A stretch of DNA of 64,000 nucleotides from Chalara sp. BL73 (lineage: Eukaryota; Ascomycota; Leotiomycetes; Helotiales). Positions within the stretch are counted from its first letter, which is position 1. The number at the start of each line of letters is the position of its first letter. The notes under the pieces were generated by a model, which saw only the letters and a list, made by a program, of their open reading frames with translations, ran no database searches and was not told the DNA's origin. Location of the stretch: NCBI GenBank assembly GCA_918026815.1, contig CAKJVC010000151.1, positions 62,001-126,000 on the forward strand. Direction: 5' to 3'. Position numbers and translations under genes: made by a program. Shown one piece after another: positions 34,701 through 46,461 of the stretch.

Positions 34701-36172
34701 AAAGCCACTCAGGTCGGGTATATTCTGTAGCTTTTTCGCCTGATAGCAGGCAAATTGTTTCTGGGTCAGACGATGAAACAGTACAACTTTGGGACGCTGT
34801 TACAGGCGCGGCATTGCAGACGCTCGAGGGCCATTCGGGCTGGGTCAATTCTGTAGCCTTCTCGCCCGACGGCAAACAGATCGCTTCTGGGTTAGACAAT
34901 GAAACTGTGCAGCTTTGGGACGCCGCTACAGGCGCGGTATTACAAACGCTCGCAGGCCACTCAGGCCAGATTAATTTTGTAGCTTTCTCACCCGACAGCA
35001 AGCAGATTGCCTCTGGGTCATACGATAAAACAGTACGGCTCTGGGACGTTGCTACAGGCGCGGAACTACAGATGCTCGAGGGCCATTTGGACTGGGTCAA
35101 TTCTGTAGCTTTTTCGCCCGACGGTAAGCAGATCGTTTCTGGGTCTAGCGATCAAACAGTACGTCTCTGGGACGTCGCTGCAGGCGCAGCACTACAGACG
35201 CTCGAGGGCCATTCGGACTGGGTCAAATCTGTAGCCTTCTCGCCTGATAGCAAGCAGGTCGCCTCTTGGTCTCACGAGGAAACAGTACGGCTCTGGGACG
35301 TCACCACAGGCGCGGCACTACAAACGCTTGAGGGCCATTCGGGCTGGGTCAATTCTGTAGCTTTTTCTCCTGACAGTAAGCAGATCGTTTCTGGGTCGAA
35401 CGATGACACAGTACGGCTTTGGGACGCCGCCACAAGCGTGGCACTAAAAACGCTTAAAGGCCATTCGGGCACGGTTATATGTGTAGCTTTCTCGCCCGAT
35501 AGTAAACGGGTCGTTTCTGGGTCGTACGATGAAACAGTGCGGCTCTGGGACGCCACTACAGGCGCGGCACTACAGACGCTCGGTGGCCATTTGGGCTTGG
35601 TCAATTCTGTAGCTTTTTCTCCTGACAGCAAACAAATTGTTTCTGGGTCTAGCGATCAAGTACGCCTCTGGGACGCCATTACAGGCGCGGCACTACAAAC
35701 GCTCGAAAACCATTCAGGCTGGGTCAGTTCTGTAGCTTTTTCACCTGACGGCAAGCAGATTGTTTCTGGGTCGCACGATAATACAGTACAACTCTGGGAC
35801 GCTGTTACAGGCGCAGCATTACAGACGTTTAAAGGCCACTCAGGGTCGGTCTATTCTGTAGCTTTTTCGCCAGATGGTAAACAGATCATTTCTGGGTCGG
35901 ATGATGAAACAGTACAGCTTTGGGATGCTGTCACAGGCGCGGCACTACAGACGCTCGAGGGCCATTCAGGCTGGGTCAATTCTGTAGCCTTCTCGCATAC
36001 TCTACTAATATCTAAGAGCTGGATAACGGAAGGTGGCATAAATATTCTCTGCCTGCCTCTTGATTACCGATCACCAACTTGTGTAGCTGTTTGGAACGGG
36101 ATTCTTGTCTTAGGGTATTCATCAGGGAGAATTTATATTCTCGGTTTTCAGGAAGGATTAAAGGCTATATAA
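31787..36172 (+). CDS. HET-NACHT-WD40 NLR-like receptor (HET-E/HNWD type)
   Basis: Exon 1 31787-34036 and exon 2 34091-36172 (54-bp intron, phase 0) give 1443 aa. HET domain at residues 1-250: MRLLLQGG, YAILSHTWL, LQYFWVDTCCIN, RGWTLQELLAP. NACHT follows: Walker A GDPGKGKTMLL, Walker B YLIVDGLDEC, then SSRNWPDIEERL and FVHQSAKDYLL. The second exon has the family linker (FVHDAKRFALHNRLMI, LQLYCSGLVFVP). WD40 units follow: 13 complete and one partial, of 42 residues (unit 11 has 41), consensus LEGHSGWVNSVAFSPDSKQIVSGSxDxTVRLWDxxTGAALQT. This is the architecture of Podospora HET-E, HET-D and HNWD incompatibility receptors, where WD40 sequence decides recognition. All catalytic NACHT residues I can check are present. 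The protein ends in a non-WD40 tail after the broken last unit. Confidence 0.94.
34308..35997 (+). repeat. 126-bp tandem repeats encoding 13-14 WD40 units
   Basis: Units of 126 bp with recurring TCTGTAGCTTTTTCGCCTGA-like and CTCTGGGACG words. Unit 11 lacks one codon (Thr in SSDQ-VRLWD). The units differ mainly at codons right after GH, at the residue after SGS, and next to the DxT motif. Confidence 0.9.
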
Positions 36173-36176
36173 TATG

Positions 36177-36383
36177 TGTCACGGTCCTAGAGATCACGTG
36201 TGCTTGGCCATGTTGCGCCACAGCTGCGAACGCTCATTGGTTCGCCTAGCTAGGACCCTGGAACTAGCCATGGTTATATGAGGGCAGTTCCAGCAGTAGT
36301 TACACCTTTTCTCTTTAGTTTAGAATCCTCGTATTGAGACCTTACAAACAGCTATCACTGGTGCCTGTATTGGGATCGTGACA
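36177..36383 (+). mobile_element. Solo LTR, TGTCACGGTCC family, 207 bp
   Basis: Starts TGTCACGGTCCTAGAGATC, ends GGGATCGTGACA, four bases after the stop of the HET-NACHT-WD40 gene. Flanks ATATG and ATACG match in 4 of 5 bases, the mismatch being a C-T transition. Confidence 0.8.
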
Positions 36384-36511
36384 ATACGGACTAGTCTAGT
36401 GACTGTTGTTGGCTTGATAGTTTTCTTTCCTTATCTTATTAGAAAGCTTGCTTTTTTACTAAAGCCAGAACCCAGTGTGTATGCACGTGACACCGAACCA
36501 AGAGGGGCTCT

Positions 36512-36795
36512 TGTCAGGAATGGCGAACAGGGATCTCAATCCGTAGATCTCATAAAGAAGGACTCAAAGGCGTAAACGACCATCAATTGTTATAAAGGAA
36601 AAGAACAAGCTACAGATAGAAGAAGGGAAGGAAAGCAGCGCTTTATTAGGAGACTGGCCAAGGGCCAGTGTAAGCGAGCCTTGTAGTGTCGGTCGCCAAG
36701 CTCTAAGATGCCGAGCCCTGTGGTATCCGGAGCCAAGCTCCACCGAGCTCTGAAGTGTCAGGAGCCAAGCTCGAGACAGGGCCAGGGCCGTGACA
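36512..36795 (+). mobile_element. Solo LTR, GGGATCTCGATCCGTAGATCT family, 284 bp
   Basis: Starts TGTCAGGAATGGCGAACAGG, contains the family's GATCTCAATCCGTAGATC, and ends GGGCCAGGGCCGTGACA. It lies directly against the HAK relic that follows. The 128 bp between this LTR and the one at 36177 contain a hydrophobic frame (VVGLIVFFPYLI) that I cannot assign. Confidence 0.75.
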
Positions 36796-37591
36796 GTCTC
36801 TGCCTGCCTAGATGGACAGTCTCCGCCTACCTAGATGGAGTCTACTTTTCCTCAGCACTCACAAAAGTCTCCACCGGAGGCTGGTTTAACTTTATGCTCT
36901 TAGCCGTCCTATCCTCTATCTTCGTCCTATGGAGATTCGGCAAGGAAAGCCAATGGGCACCAGAAGGAGAAGACCGCTTCCAGCCCTCGCACCTCCTGAC
37001 CACACGCCCAAGCAGCGAGGTAAAGCTAACACACTCTTTTGGGGGCGGAACTATCTCCAAAGTCAATGGCTTTGGAACCTTCTTCGACAAGGTTGGAGAT
37101 ATGGTGCCTATCGTGCTCGCACAATCCGCGAGGAAGTTCAACGCTCGTCCGGAAATCACCATCTCCTTTCACATGCGCCCGTTGTCCGTCCCATCTATCC
37201 CGGAGCCAGAGAGGTATGTTATTCAGCGGACTTCAGTCCCGGGGTGCTGCCGCATGACGGTTCGACAAGGTATATGGACAGCATCGTGTCTCCTGACTTA
37301 GGGCGCCTTATTGTCGAGCAACTGATGTTGTCCATCGCCCGAGACACCTTATCTGTGGAACATACCCTTGAAGCCCAAACAGAGCTGGATGTTATCAACA
37401 AAGCTGCGGAGGCGCAGATGGTATATGTGAAAGCCAAGGAGCAAATGAAGATCGAGAAAGGGACAAATATTGTTAGGAGAGTTCTGTTTATGGCTTCCTT
37501 GTGGGTTCAGGAGAATAGCAGGACGGAGATGGCGGATATGAATATTCCGTTTCATAACTTGGTAGAGGTTAGGTTTGTGGAGGAGATTTGA
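36796..37591 (+). pseudogene. C-terminal relic of a HAK/KUP potassium transporter
   Basis: Conceptual translation gives the end of the membrane part (YLDGVYFSSALTKVSTGGWF, SIFVLWRFGKESQW) and the soluble C-terminal domain (EDRFQPSHLL, FGTFFDKVGDMVPIVL, FHMRPLSVPSIPEPERYVI). The reading then shifts frame near 37265-37275 (one base missing) and goes on as MDSIVSPDLGRLIVEQL to the stop at 37591. The N-terminal 500 or so residues with the transport helices are missing, cut by the solo LTR. HAK proteins take up potassium with high affinity; this copy cannot. Confidence 0.88.
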
Positions 37592-38572
37592 AGGTGGGAG
37601 ACTTTTAGTATTTAATGATTCCCACAGATAGTCTATTTAAACTCAAGAGACGCAATAAATCACCTGCGACCAATGAGAGTAGCTCGGCTCAAGAAAAGGA
37701 TGTGCGCACAAAGAATTGACCCGAAGCTCGTGCGTGATGGACGACCGATGACGAACCTCAAGTCCTCCCACAGCACATCCACCCGAACACTGGGAGACCG
37801 GGATGCTTTGGCAGCAAGCTAGATTAACTCTAACATCACCTGATTCGGTCCGCTACAGCCTCCTCGTGATAATTCTTATTTTCCTTGGATGTTAAGTAAT
37901 GCGTGTTTCATGCATTCTGTGGTTTGTCACAAACAAAGTTCAAATTCTTAACAGCACGTGGCGCCGAGGCGAGAACCCCTCCCTCGAGGCTCTATGTACC
38001 GTCTTTTTTTTTATTGTTTTTTTTTAATTTCCTTTTTTAAAAAGGCCACTGACTAACTCTGATACATGGTTTGACATCAACCCAAGAATTTGGAAGAAAG
38101 ATAGTCAATGCGTCCACCCCGCAGAGAGAACTGCATCCCCAGACGCCCCAGCTGCATTTTACCCCACAATTTTAAGCAACTCCAGAAACTCAACCCGTTC
38201 TTCAGCCTTCTTAAACTTGCTTCTGAGCGAGCAAAGGAGGAGTAACGAGCAGTCGCAAAGCACTTCTTCATCAAAGTGAAAGGGATGCTTATTACATCTT
38301 GCTAGAGCGGTGACTTACATGTTGTGGTGTGGAAGGATGCCAGTGATGGCCGATCGCGGTCTTCGCACTCAGGTATTTCAAGATGTTGGCTGTTTCCGAG
38401 CTATTAGCAATGTGGGTTTAGGATGCACTGATCGGAGTGCAGCTTCATATGTCAACGGGCGATTGGGGGTCACCACGAAGGGATGGCTCTGCAGAAAGTA
38501 CTAGAAGCTGACTGATGGAATCCATAAATTTATATATTGACCAGCATCGAGCTTCATAATCTCGTTTACTAC
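37592..38572. other. Intergenic, no gene recognised
   Basis: Holds a T-rich tract (38007-38040) and short frames without domains. Confidence 0.45.
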
Positions 38573-40300
38573 TCATTCGAGGCGAATTGTCCCATACGGC
38601 ATAGCAGGCGGTGCTGCAGGACCGGCAGATCCATTCAAGGGTGTAAATTCTGAGCTATTTCCGGGAATAACAGAGCCTCCAATATAGTAGCTTGGACTGG
38701 TCGAAGCCGAGGCCAAGGTAGGATAGTTCGTAGGAGTCAACAGGCCGAATATTTGGCGCCATTTGGAACGGCCCTCCACTTCTGGATCTATCCACTCCAG
38801 TACGCAGAACGGCCGGGATTCAGAATTGCTGGTAGAATCTAATGCTTGCGACAAAGCCCGGGGAAGATGGAAGCCTATCTTTCCAAGGGGTATGCTGAGG
38901 CCATGAACAACCTATAATGGTTAAAATCACATGATGTCAATTGACGCAGTGGATGAATTCTTACAATACTACAGACTGTAAGGAACCAGATTACTATAGT
39001 CATGACCTCCGCAAGGACCACAGCATCGGCGCGCTGCAGCCCATTTTGGTCTGTTACTCCATCTAGGAAGTCCAGGGCGGTATATAGGTAAAATATGGCG
39101 CCGACACCAATCGGGCCAAAGAATCCCATGAAAACCGCTTGACGCTTCTCCTCAATTTGATGGATGAATTTGCGCAAAGCAAATACTACCGGCAGGCGGC
39201 GCAGCAATAAGATAAGGATGCCGAGGACAATAAGGCGGTGTATAGGAATGATGTCGTTGTGTAGGAATTTCGGCCATGGGCAGATGGCACCAAACCACAT
39301 GAAGATGGAAAGATTGAGCAACATATCAACCGTAGGCTGTAGAGAATCGTCGAGAGTCTTCAAGCGGAACCAGTCATCCCACGTAAACACATTGCCAGCA
39401 ATGAAGCAGGCCAGCAAGTCGTCACTACCGAATAATCCGCAGCTTCCGACGGTGAAGACGGCCAATGCGATAGCAAAGACCAGAAAACTTTCCCGATCGA
39501 CGAAATTCTTCTCCTCGGTCCAGTGGAGGAGTTCTCTTGCGATCCAGCCTATGGCTGTACCATATACTACGCTTAGCAAGATCACATATACCCAAGTCTC
39601 TCCAAACCAAAGACGCATGGCCTCTTGGGTCCCTTTTGTTAGCCCAGGATTCCCCTCACCTGTATATTTGATGATGTAGAGAGCCAAAAACAGAAACGGG
39701 TATCCAAGACCATCATTTGCTCCGGACTCTGCGATGATGATCTTTTGAAGGCCTTTAGGGACGTTCTTGTCCGCGAATTTGCCCTTAACTATGCCGCTAC
39801 TAAGGACGGGATCTGTCGGCGTGACACACGCGCCGACAGCTAAGGCATGCAGGAAAGAAAGGTTTGGAACCATTGCCCAAATAGCCACGCTACTAAAAAG
39901 CCACATGCAAGTCATTATTGGGCCAAGTAACACTAGCAGCGACTTCCATTCGGCTTTCAGGTATCGGCTGGGCAACTGAACACCAGTGAGGACTAGCTGC
40001 ACACCGAGGACAAGGCGGCTGAAGTTGAGAGTGATAGCATTGAGGTTGGCGATAGAACCTTGAGCATAGTTCAGTGGGTCTATAAAGTTCAAGCCATACG
40101 GGGAGAACGTAACTCCAGCTAGCAATGAGATCACTACAACGAGTCAGCCTTGGTGAACCCCGGTGATACTACGAACACGCACAAGCTTCAGAGAGGTAGA
40201 GTTTCTCTTTGAAAAGGTAGGATACCAGACCAAAGAGCGTGACGAAGCCGCCAAGTACCCAGCACACAGTGTTGAAGCTTGTCGGGGCGAAGGTAGGCAT
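38573..40300 (-). CDS. Nha1/Sod2-type alkali cation-proton antiporter
   Basis: Exons 40183-40300, 38965-40133 and 38573-38911 (introns 49 and 53 bp, all phases consistent) give 541 aa. About 12 membrane segments are visible. Family motifs: LAGVTFSPYGLNFIDP, CVTPTDPVLSSGIVKGKFA, and ESGANDGLGYPFLFLAL with the transport aspartate region. The ending PEVEGRSKW and a short tail follow VCSIVVHGLSIPLGKI. It should expel sodium and potassium in exchange for protons at the plasma membrane. The tail is short compared with yeast Nha1, more like fission yeast Sod2. It lies between the HAK relic and a HAL4-like kinase, both also cation related. Confidence 0.92.
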
Positions 40301-41400
40301 GTTGATGAGAAACTACGAATAAATGGTGATAATCGACCTCTCAGTTGACCGCCCCAGAGCACGACTCCTGCCGCGCCAAAGATCTGCAAGGAAATGTTGG
40401 CAATTTGGACGTTATAAAAGTATTTGGGCAAGCAAATTTAGTTGTAACGAGGAGAGTACCTAGCAGGGGTTCGAGAAGAATAGTTTTTTGCATTGCTTTG
40501 GGGAGTTAAGGCCGTTTTGAATTTAATCCTTCGTACCGGTATTTCAGGGGAGAGTTAGTCAGTGGGTGACGGCGTGATTCGTGATCATGTCTTATCGGAA
40601 CGATCACACGCCAAGGATAGCCCACTGTAAAGAGCCCAATCACAGTCGCTGATCCAGCACTCGCTTAGGCATGTTCAAGGGAACACGAGGCTCACTTCAC
40701 GTCGTTTTTGTTCAGGTGCGCATGTCACAGCCATCCTTGAAAGTACCTGTGTGAGTTTTGTGTGAGATTCTCAACTGAAATCAGGTTCAATTTACCTTGC
40801 AAATGCGTGCTCAGTCTCCGATTCTAAGTGCGGACGATGGCGGAAGAAAATCGAAGTTCATTAACTAGGCATTAGATTTCTCACCACAGCGACCAAAGCC
40901 CCATAATATTAGCGACCCCTCGGCATCCCTGCCCCTCCCCCACTTCCTGGATAAGAAAATCAACCACTTACCCTTAAGTTCTTGACCAGATTTGTTGTTT
41001 AAACGTATCTTCCGCCGATAAAAAGAGGAGCTTAAATGCTAAATTTCCCTTCCTCCTCAAAATAACCCCTAAGCTCAATGAATCACCCTGTCGCAACGAA
41101 GTCCCAAGCCGCGGTCCGTGTCTGGCCGCTGTCTGGTGATGGACGAGCCAGAGCAAAAGGGAAAAAAAAATAGTCCTAAACACATTCCAGCAGATATGTC
41201 AGTCAAATACAACAGTAAGCGGGCCATGGATAACCTGACCTGTACGGGATTTCAGCATTCATTCCGCCCCGCATCACACAACTGTATCTCAAGGCACCAA
41301 CGAGATGTTAGTACTTGCGAGGCGGTGAGTCTGCGTACAGGTGAAGGGTCCAGGATCGCATATATAATGCTTCGACAATTTGCCTAGCGGTAAACTATAG
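40301..41400. other. Intergenic, no gene recognised
   Basis: Antiporter promoter side and 3' side of the kinase gene. The part next to the kinase stop (about 41300-41400) could hold a decayed or spliced kinase C-lobe, see the kinase entry. Confidence 0.4.
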
Positions 41401-42499
41401 TTAGCATCGCTTTGATCGTTGCCAAGAACCCCCGAAGGGGCTTTGTGGCCCTACATTTTCCAGCCTCTCGATGGGTCCAAACCCCGACTGGCGTTTCCGG
41501 TCACCAAAATACCTCATATAATGGCTGTCCTGCTTCCTCGACACAGCCCAAAGCAGCTTCCCAGTCCTCATAGCCATATATATCATTCCAGTGGCCCACA
41601 CGTCAACCAGGCGCGGGTCAAACTCATCGTCTAGGTACAGCTCGGGTGCGATATACGGAATAGTGCCACAGCGACCGCTGCTCTTACGAGCCTCCTCTTC
41701 CCAGGGCAAACGGAAGCACTCCGCCTCTCCGAAATCCGCAATCTTCAGAACGCCCTTGCTCGTCAGCAGCAGGTTTTCTGGTTTGAGATCGCGGTGTGCC
41801 ACTCCCATGGTATGCAGATACTCGACACCCCGCAAGAGCTGCTTGAAGTAGCAATCCGCTTCCCTCGCCCCAAGTTTCTCGCTTCGCAGGATGAGGGTTG
41901 CGAGGTTGCCGCCGTCGCAGAAGGCCATCACCTCGCAGTAATTGCCGTTCTGGTCCTGAACGAGATCGAGGATGCTGATTACGTTGTGGTGTTCGAGGCA
42001 TGAAGCGATGCAAAAGCTCGTCGTAGAACGGTTTCGGTACACCCTTGGCGTTTCTCGAGCCCTTTGTTGGTGTTCCTTTATGGCGTAACATACCGCTTCC
42101 TTGTTATCGTGCCTCGTTTTGCGTGATAGTCTCACGTTGCCAGATCTGCCATATCCAACGCTTTTCCCGCCTCTGCCATATTTCTCACGATCTGCCGGCT
42201 TGTTATTTGAGGAGGATCTCGGTTGCTCGCCCTTAACACAGAGGTCAGCTTGATTTAACGCTCTAACCAGACAAGTGTCTTGCATTTTCTACGTTCTGAT
42301 CTTGTTGCCTCTGCCATTTTGTCCTGATAGAGTTGAGCAAGTTTTCGGATATTCCGACCTCAGTTCTCGGATCGACGAGGTGATGCTCGTGGTTGCCGTT
42401 TGGATGAATTTTGAAGCGTTTTTGTTTGCGGGAGATTCCATCTTCGCTCCGAGTAAATGCTTGTGTTCTCGCTGGAGCGATAGAAGCTTGGCTGCACAT
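41401..42499 (-). CDS. HAL4/HAL5 (NPR family)-like protein kinase
   Basis: Exons 42293-42499 and 41401-42231 (61-bp intron, phase 0) give 345 aa. The N-terminal HPNGNHEHHL stretch is typical of fungal HAL4-like kinases. Kinase motifs: glycine loop VGYGRSGNVRLS, lysine CYAIKEH, SFCIASCLEHHNVISILDLVQD, catalytic VAHRDLKPENLLL, DFGEAECFRLPWE, GTIPYIAPELYLDDEFDPR, DVWATGMIYMAMRTGKLLW. In yeast, Hal4/Sat4 and Hal5 stabilise the Trk potassium transporters. The C-lobe stops early: after PIERLEN the protein diverges and ends, so the last helices are missing unless a further intron starts at the GTAGGG there. The region just downstream gives HYICDPGPFT-like residues that recall the lost part but in a different frame. 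Confidence 0.82.
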
Positions 42500-43111
42500 C
42501 ACTTTTTCCAGGAGTAGTCGAAAATGGTGGACGAAAATGTCAGTTTGTACAGCATTTAGAGCTGCTGTAGGTGCAAATTCAATGCAATATGAGTCACGAA
42601 TGTGCGTTTGGGGTTGGTTCTACAGAGTATATAAATGCTCATCTGTTACGAGATGGCTCCTCGAGTAATTCTAATGCTCTACTGCATGTGCGCGCGGCAC
42701 GGCCACGGGATATTTACGGTGTGATAACTAAGATTTTTGATGAGGGTTGAGGGATTTCGGCCTCGACCAACAGAAATTACTCCACTGCCTCTTATTTCCC
42801 TATCGCCCCATATTTTCTACCCCGCTCAAGCAAGACCATAATGTCACAAACTTTGTCGCTACTCCAGGACGAATAGTGCGCAAAATAAGGTATAGAGAAC
42901 CCTGACATTAATTTGGATCTTATTTACATAATGTGTTTTCAGTTTTGGCGGGACCACAATACTGTTTTCATGCGCGAGAACCAGAGATTTTGATGGTTTC
43001 AAACAGATCAAAAGATTATTTCACTTTGAAATAGAGTATCAATTTGCCTTGGACTATCCCCGCAAATTATTCTATCCCCATATCCCCAGTTTAGCCTCTG
43101 GTGACTCATAT
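42500..43111. other. Intergenic, no gene recognised
   Basis: Kinase promoter side and 3' side of the channel gene. No gene seen. Confidence 0.45.
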
Positions 43112-45524
43112 CTATCCCTTCGTGCTTTCGCGGTCCATCGTTGACACCTCTAGCTCTATGCTGCGTTTTCTAGACTCGTCCAACCCGTCGCATAACATGC
43201 GAACCGCATCTTCAATCCTTCTCGTTGATGACTCCAGAACTTCAAATCTTTGGATAAACTCCTTCCTGGTCCTGAAGGAAGGTGAGACGTTGTGTGGAGG
43301 TACGTATAGGGGCTTGCGGCTCCTTTGTCTCCGGCGTGTAATGTTACTTCTGGATGATCCTCTCGGGTAGTTCTCGTGGACCGCTAGATATCTGTTGCTG
43401 TCGATATTAATGGATGACTTACTGAAATCTAGCGAATCCTGAAGTGATGATTCATATGCCTCATTGTCGAATACGGCCCGTATGCCACTGTAGACAGAGA
43501 ATCTAGAGACGCCCCGGAGGTCAAGACGACGTCGTCCTGATGGCATGAACTGTTTCCGCTTGGTGTCTCTCCATAAGTATCTCTGCTCGTAGAGACAAAT
43601 TATAAGCAGCAACGGCGCGTTGAGAGTTCGAATGGCAGCGACGTTGATCTTGTGAAACCACCGAGGTGACACCACAAATTTCAGAGGCAACAGCAGGCAA
43701 ACTGCCATGATATTGAAGGGGGGTTGGTAGGCAAATATGGAATCGCTCTTAACGCCTCCGAAGGTTACAACAGCTCGTCGATATTGAATCTCAGTGGTAG
43801 CATTAGCAACAATCGTAGAGAAATCGTTGCTCAACATAGCTACGAGGAGGGTGAGGAATAGAGTGTTGCCCAGAAACGCGAAGGCGATCATGAGGAGTGG
43901 GCCAAGAACCTTGTGGAAATCAGCGGACTTCTCAATGCCAGTTCCGTCCAAACCGAACCACACCCACATCATCCACTTTGAGATTGTTGTTGGGCTGTGG
44001 AGGCCGTTACTCAGCCATGTCATGGCAAGAAGAAATCCGGCGGAGCACCACATAGCCAAGAGGGAGAGAATTGCAAAATCAGCCATCATTTCTCTCAGGG
44101 CGACGATAAGCATATTATTGGACATGACGTTGAATGCTAGTCGAGGCACAAGAACGGGAGCTCCGGTCGTCAATATATCCAGCGCTAGTTGACTTAGTTC
44201 GGTGTTGTCAGCTCTCATGCCGCAGATCCGAAGGATCAAATAGATTCCATAGGTGAAAGAAAAAATGACATCAAGAAAGGACCAAAGATTCTGCGTGTAA
44301 ACCGGCCACCCATGCTCTAGCACTGAGGCGAATTGGTCCAATACCCACCCAAAAGCGTAGAGGCAGAATCCTAGCTCGTAGCTGTTGAAGTTGACGCCAT
44401 CGCGATTGATCATCACGAGAAGGTACAAGAGTAAAAGCAGGCCGAACTGGCAGACTTCTAGGATATATCGTGTTCGCGGTACAATGAGTCGATATTGGTT
44501 GAGTAAAGGAGCTTTCCTCGGATCGTAAATGGATATCGGCCTATGCTTGTAATGGTCCGGAAGAATGTCGATAGGGGAGAAGGGAGTATAGATTACTCGC
44601 CCCTTGTGTATTGCATCCACCACTTTCTGGCAAGCAGAGGAACTCAAGAAGGATTTGCTCTCAGAAATGATGGCTAGTTCTAACGCGGTGGATTTCATTC
44701 CAGATCCTTCTCTTTCTCCGGCCGCCCAAGAAAAGGACTGACCATTGTCCTGTGCAACTTCGTCTGGCGCGCCTTGAAATGGGTCGAAGTCGGCTACGAG
44801 GACTCTGCACAGCAGCAGCAACGTTTCCGATCCTGAATTGCCGACATCATGGCGTTGCAAGACCTTGCTGGCCACCAGCTCGCAGAGCAAAGCTCGAGCA
44901 ACGTTGACGCTTTGGTGATGAGCGTGGTTTGACCGTTCGTGGAGAAATTGCACTCGATTGACTAGCAGAGAATAAACTACCCCACAAACATATCGTGAGC
45001 CGTGCCCTTAAAGAATAGGTGAGGCGTGTGCTATTAGTACCTGTTGATACATCATGCGGATCATAAAACTTGTCCACCAGAGGTTGGACTATTGAGAGGG
45101 TGATGCTTGGAGAGCTCAGCTGTTCTATGGTATACGGATTGTCTAAGAACGATGTTAGGGTCCATGGTTCTGTACTGGCAGCGCCTTATGGAGTAATGAG
45201 CCTGCTCGCAAGACAGCACCGTACCGATGGTAGCCAGAATTTTCCGGCGTATTCTTTGTAGATGCAATGGTTAGCCCTCATGCAACTCCAAATTTGGACT
45301 AGAGTTATAGCCAGAAATATAATCACGTACGGGGATGCTTACAAGTGGATATTTTTGTACACAGGCAGAGAATTAAGAGGGCTGGTTGGGCGAGGCTGGT
45401 TCATTGTCCAGTGAAATGGTGTGTGCTCATCTTCCTCGGCTCGTTCCTCATGTGGGAGGAATATCTGCTCTTCTTCCCTCTCAACAGGCGTTGCGCCACG
45501 CTTCATGCTCCAAAAGGCGACCAT
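43112..45524 (-). CDS. TRPY/Yvc1-like cation channel
   Basis: Exons 45343-45524, 45225-45253, 45041-45142 and 43112-44976 (introns 89, 82 and 64 bp) give 725 aa; all four junctions keep phase. The N-terminal cytosolic part has the family sequence VYKNIHLIRRKILATIDNPYTIEQL, VQPLVDKFYDPHDVS and VYSLLVNRVQFLHE. Six to eight membrane segments follow (for example LEVCQFGLLLLLYLLVMI and LLMIAFAFLGNTLFLTLLVAML). The pore-loop region is WMMWVWFGLDGTGIEKS, the form found in filamentous-fungal Yvc1-like channels. The cytosolic tail is basic and ends in a coiled coil (RRIEDAVRMLCDGL). Yeast Yvc1 releases calcium from the vacuole. The start ATG 45524 is the first in frame; a second lies at 45506. Confidence 0.87.
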
Positions 45525-46461
45525 ACTGCGATTCAGATATTTCCATGATTTTTGGTTTGGTGATGTGGGAAACTGCCCTTAAGATTGGCTCGCATTAAAG
45601 GCTACCAATACTCATCTCCGGCCGCCAGTGGCCTGAGGGATTTTTGGTAGAACCCGTGACTTGAGGCATTTTGGCCTGCTCCAGTGTGGATTTTGATCTC
45701 CATTATCTTGGCTGAACCAAAGCGGATCGGAATATCGCCATACCATTTGGGGTAAGTTCGCTTATTAGCCATGAAATCGGTGCGGTGGGTCCCGGTGCAA
45801 AGTTGGTACAAAAATTCCCTTGGCGCTGGTCAATCTTCCCTGATAAGCGTCACCTCTCGATCCCTTGGCCCATTGGAACATCGCACAGAACTCTTCAGTC
45901 ACGATTTCCCCAGTTATGTTATTTATCACACACGCAATTTTTTTACTTCTTGCGAAAGTGGCGGTCTACACTGCTATCCAAGGATCTTTATACCCGCATC
46001 CAAATGCTTCCATAACAGCTGACGAATTCTCCGCTCCCTCTACTCGGCTGCTGCTTGCGCTACATAGTAGTGGAGACGATACTGGTATCAGCTAAAGCGA
46101 TCGGGATGCTTGCCGCTATTAAGCAGGTGGGCGACTGACTGTGTCGTGATAGGCAGGGGTTATTGTCTTTATCTGCGTATAGCATCCAGGATAAGAAATA
46201 GAGCAAGAACTAACCGTGCAAGAAGTTGCGGAGAATCGAAGTGAAATTCCAAAAGGGATCGGATCTTTAGTTTGGTAAGGAACGGCTTCGGTATGACGGA
46301 ACAAAGTCCCACACTAAAATAGCTGGGTCCAAGGCTGCAATGTTGTCCGCTTGCTTCTTCTCTGCAAACGCATCCGCAATGGCGGAAGATGCCACCAGAA
46401 AGTCTACCCTCACAGACCAACTCCAATGTGTCCTTCAAGCCTGGGCATGCATAGCACAGGT
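45525..46461. other. Intergenic, no gene recognised
   Basis: Short overlapping frames on both strands without domain matches. Confidence 0.4.

Noticed and set aside
34174..36039. Long minus-strand frames across the WD40 region
   Set aside because: They are mirror frames created by the repeated codons of the plus-strand WD40 gene and have no domains of their own.
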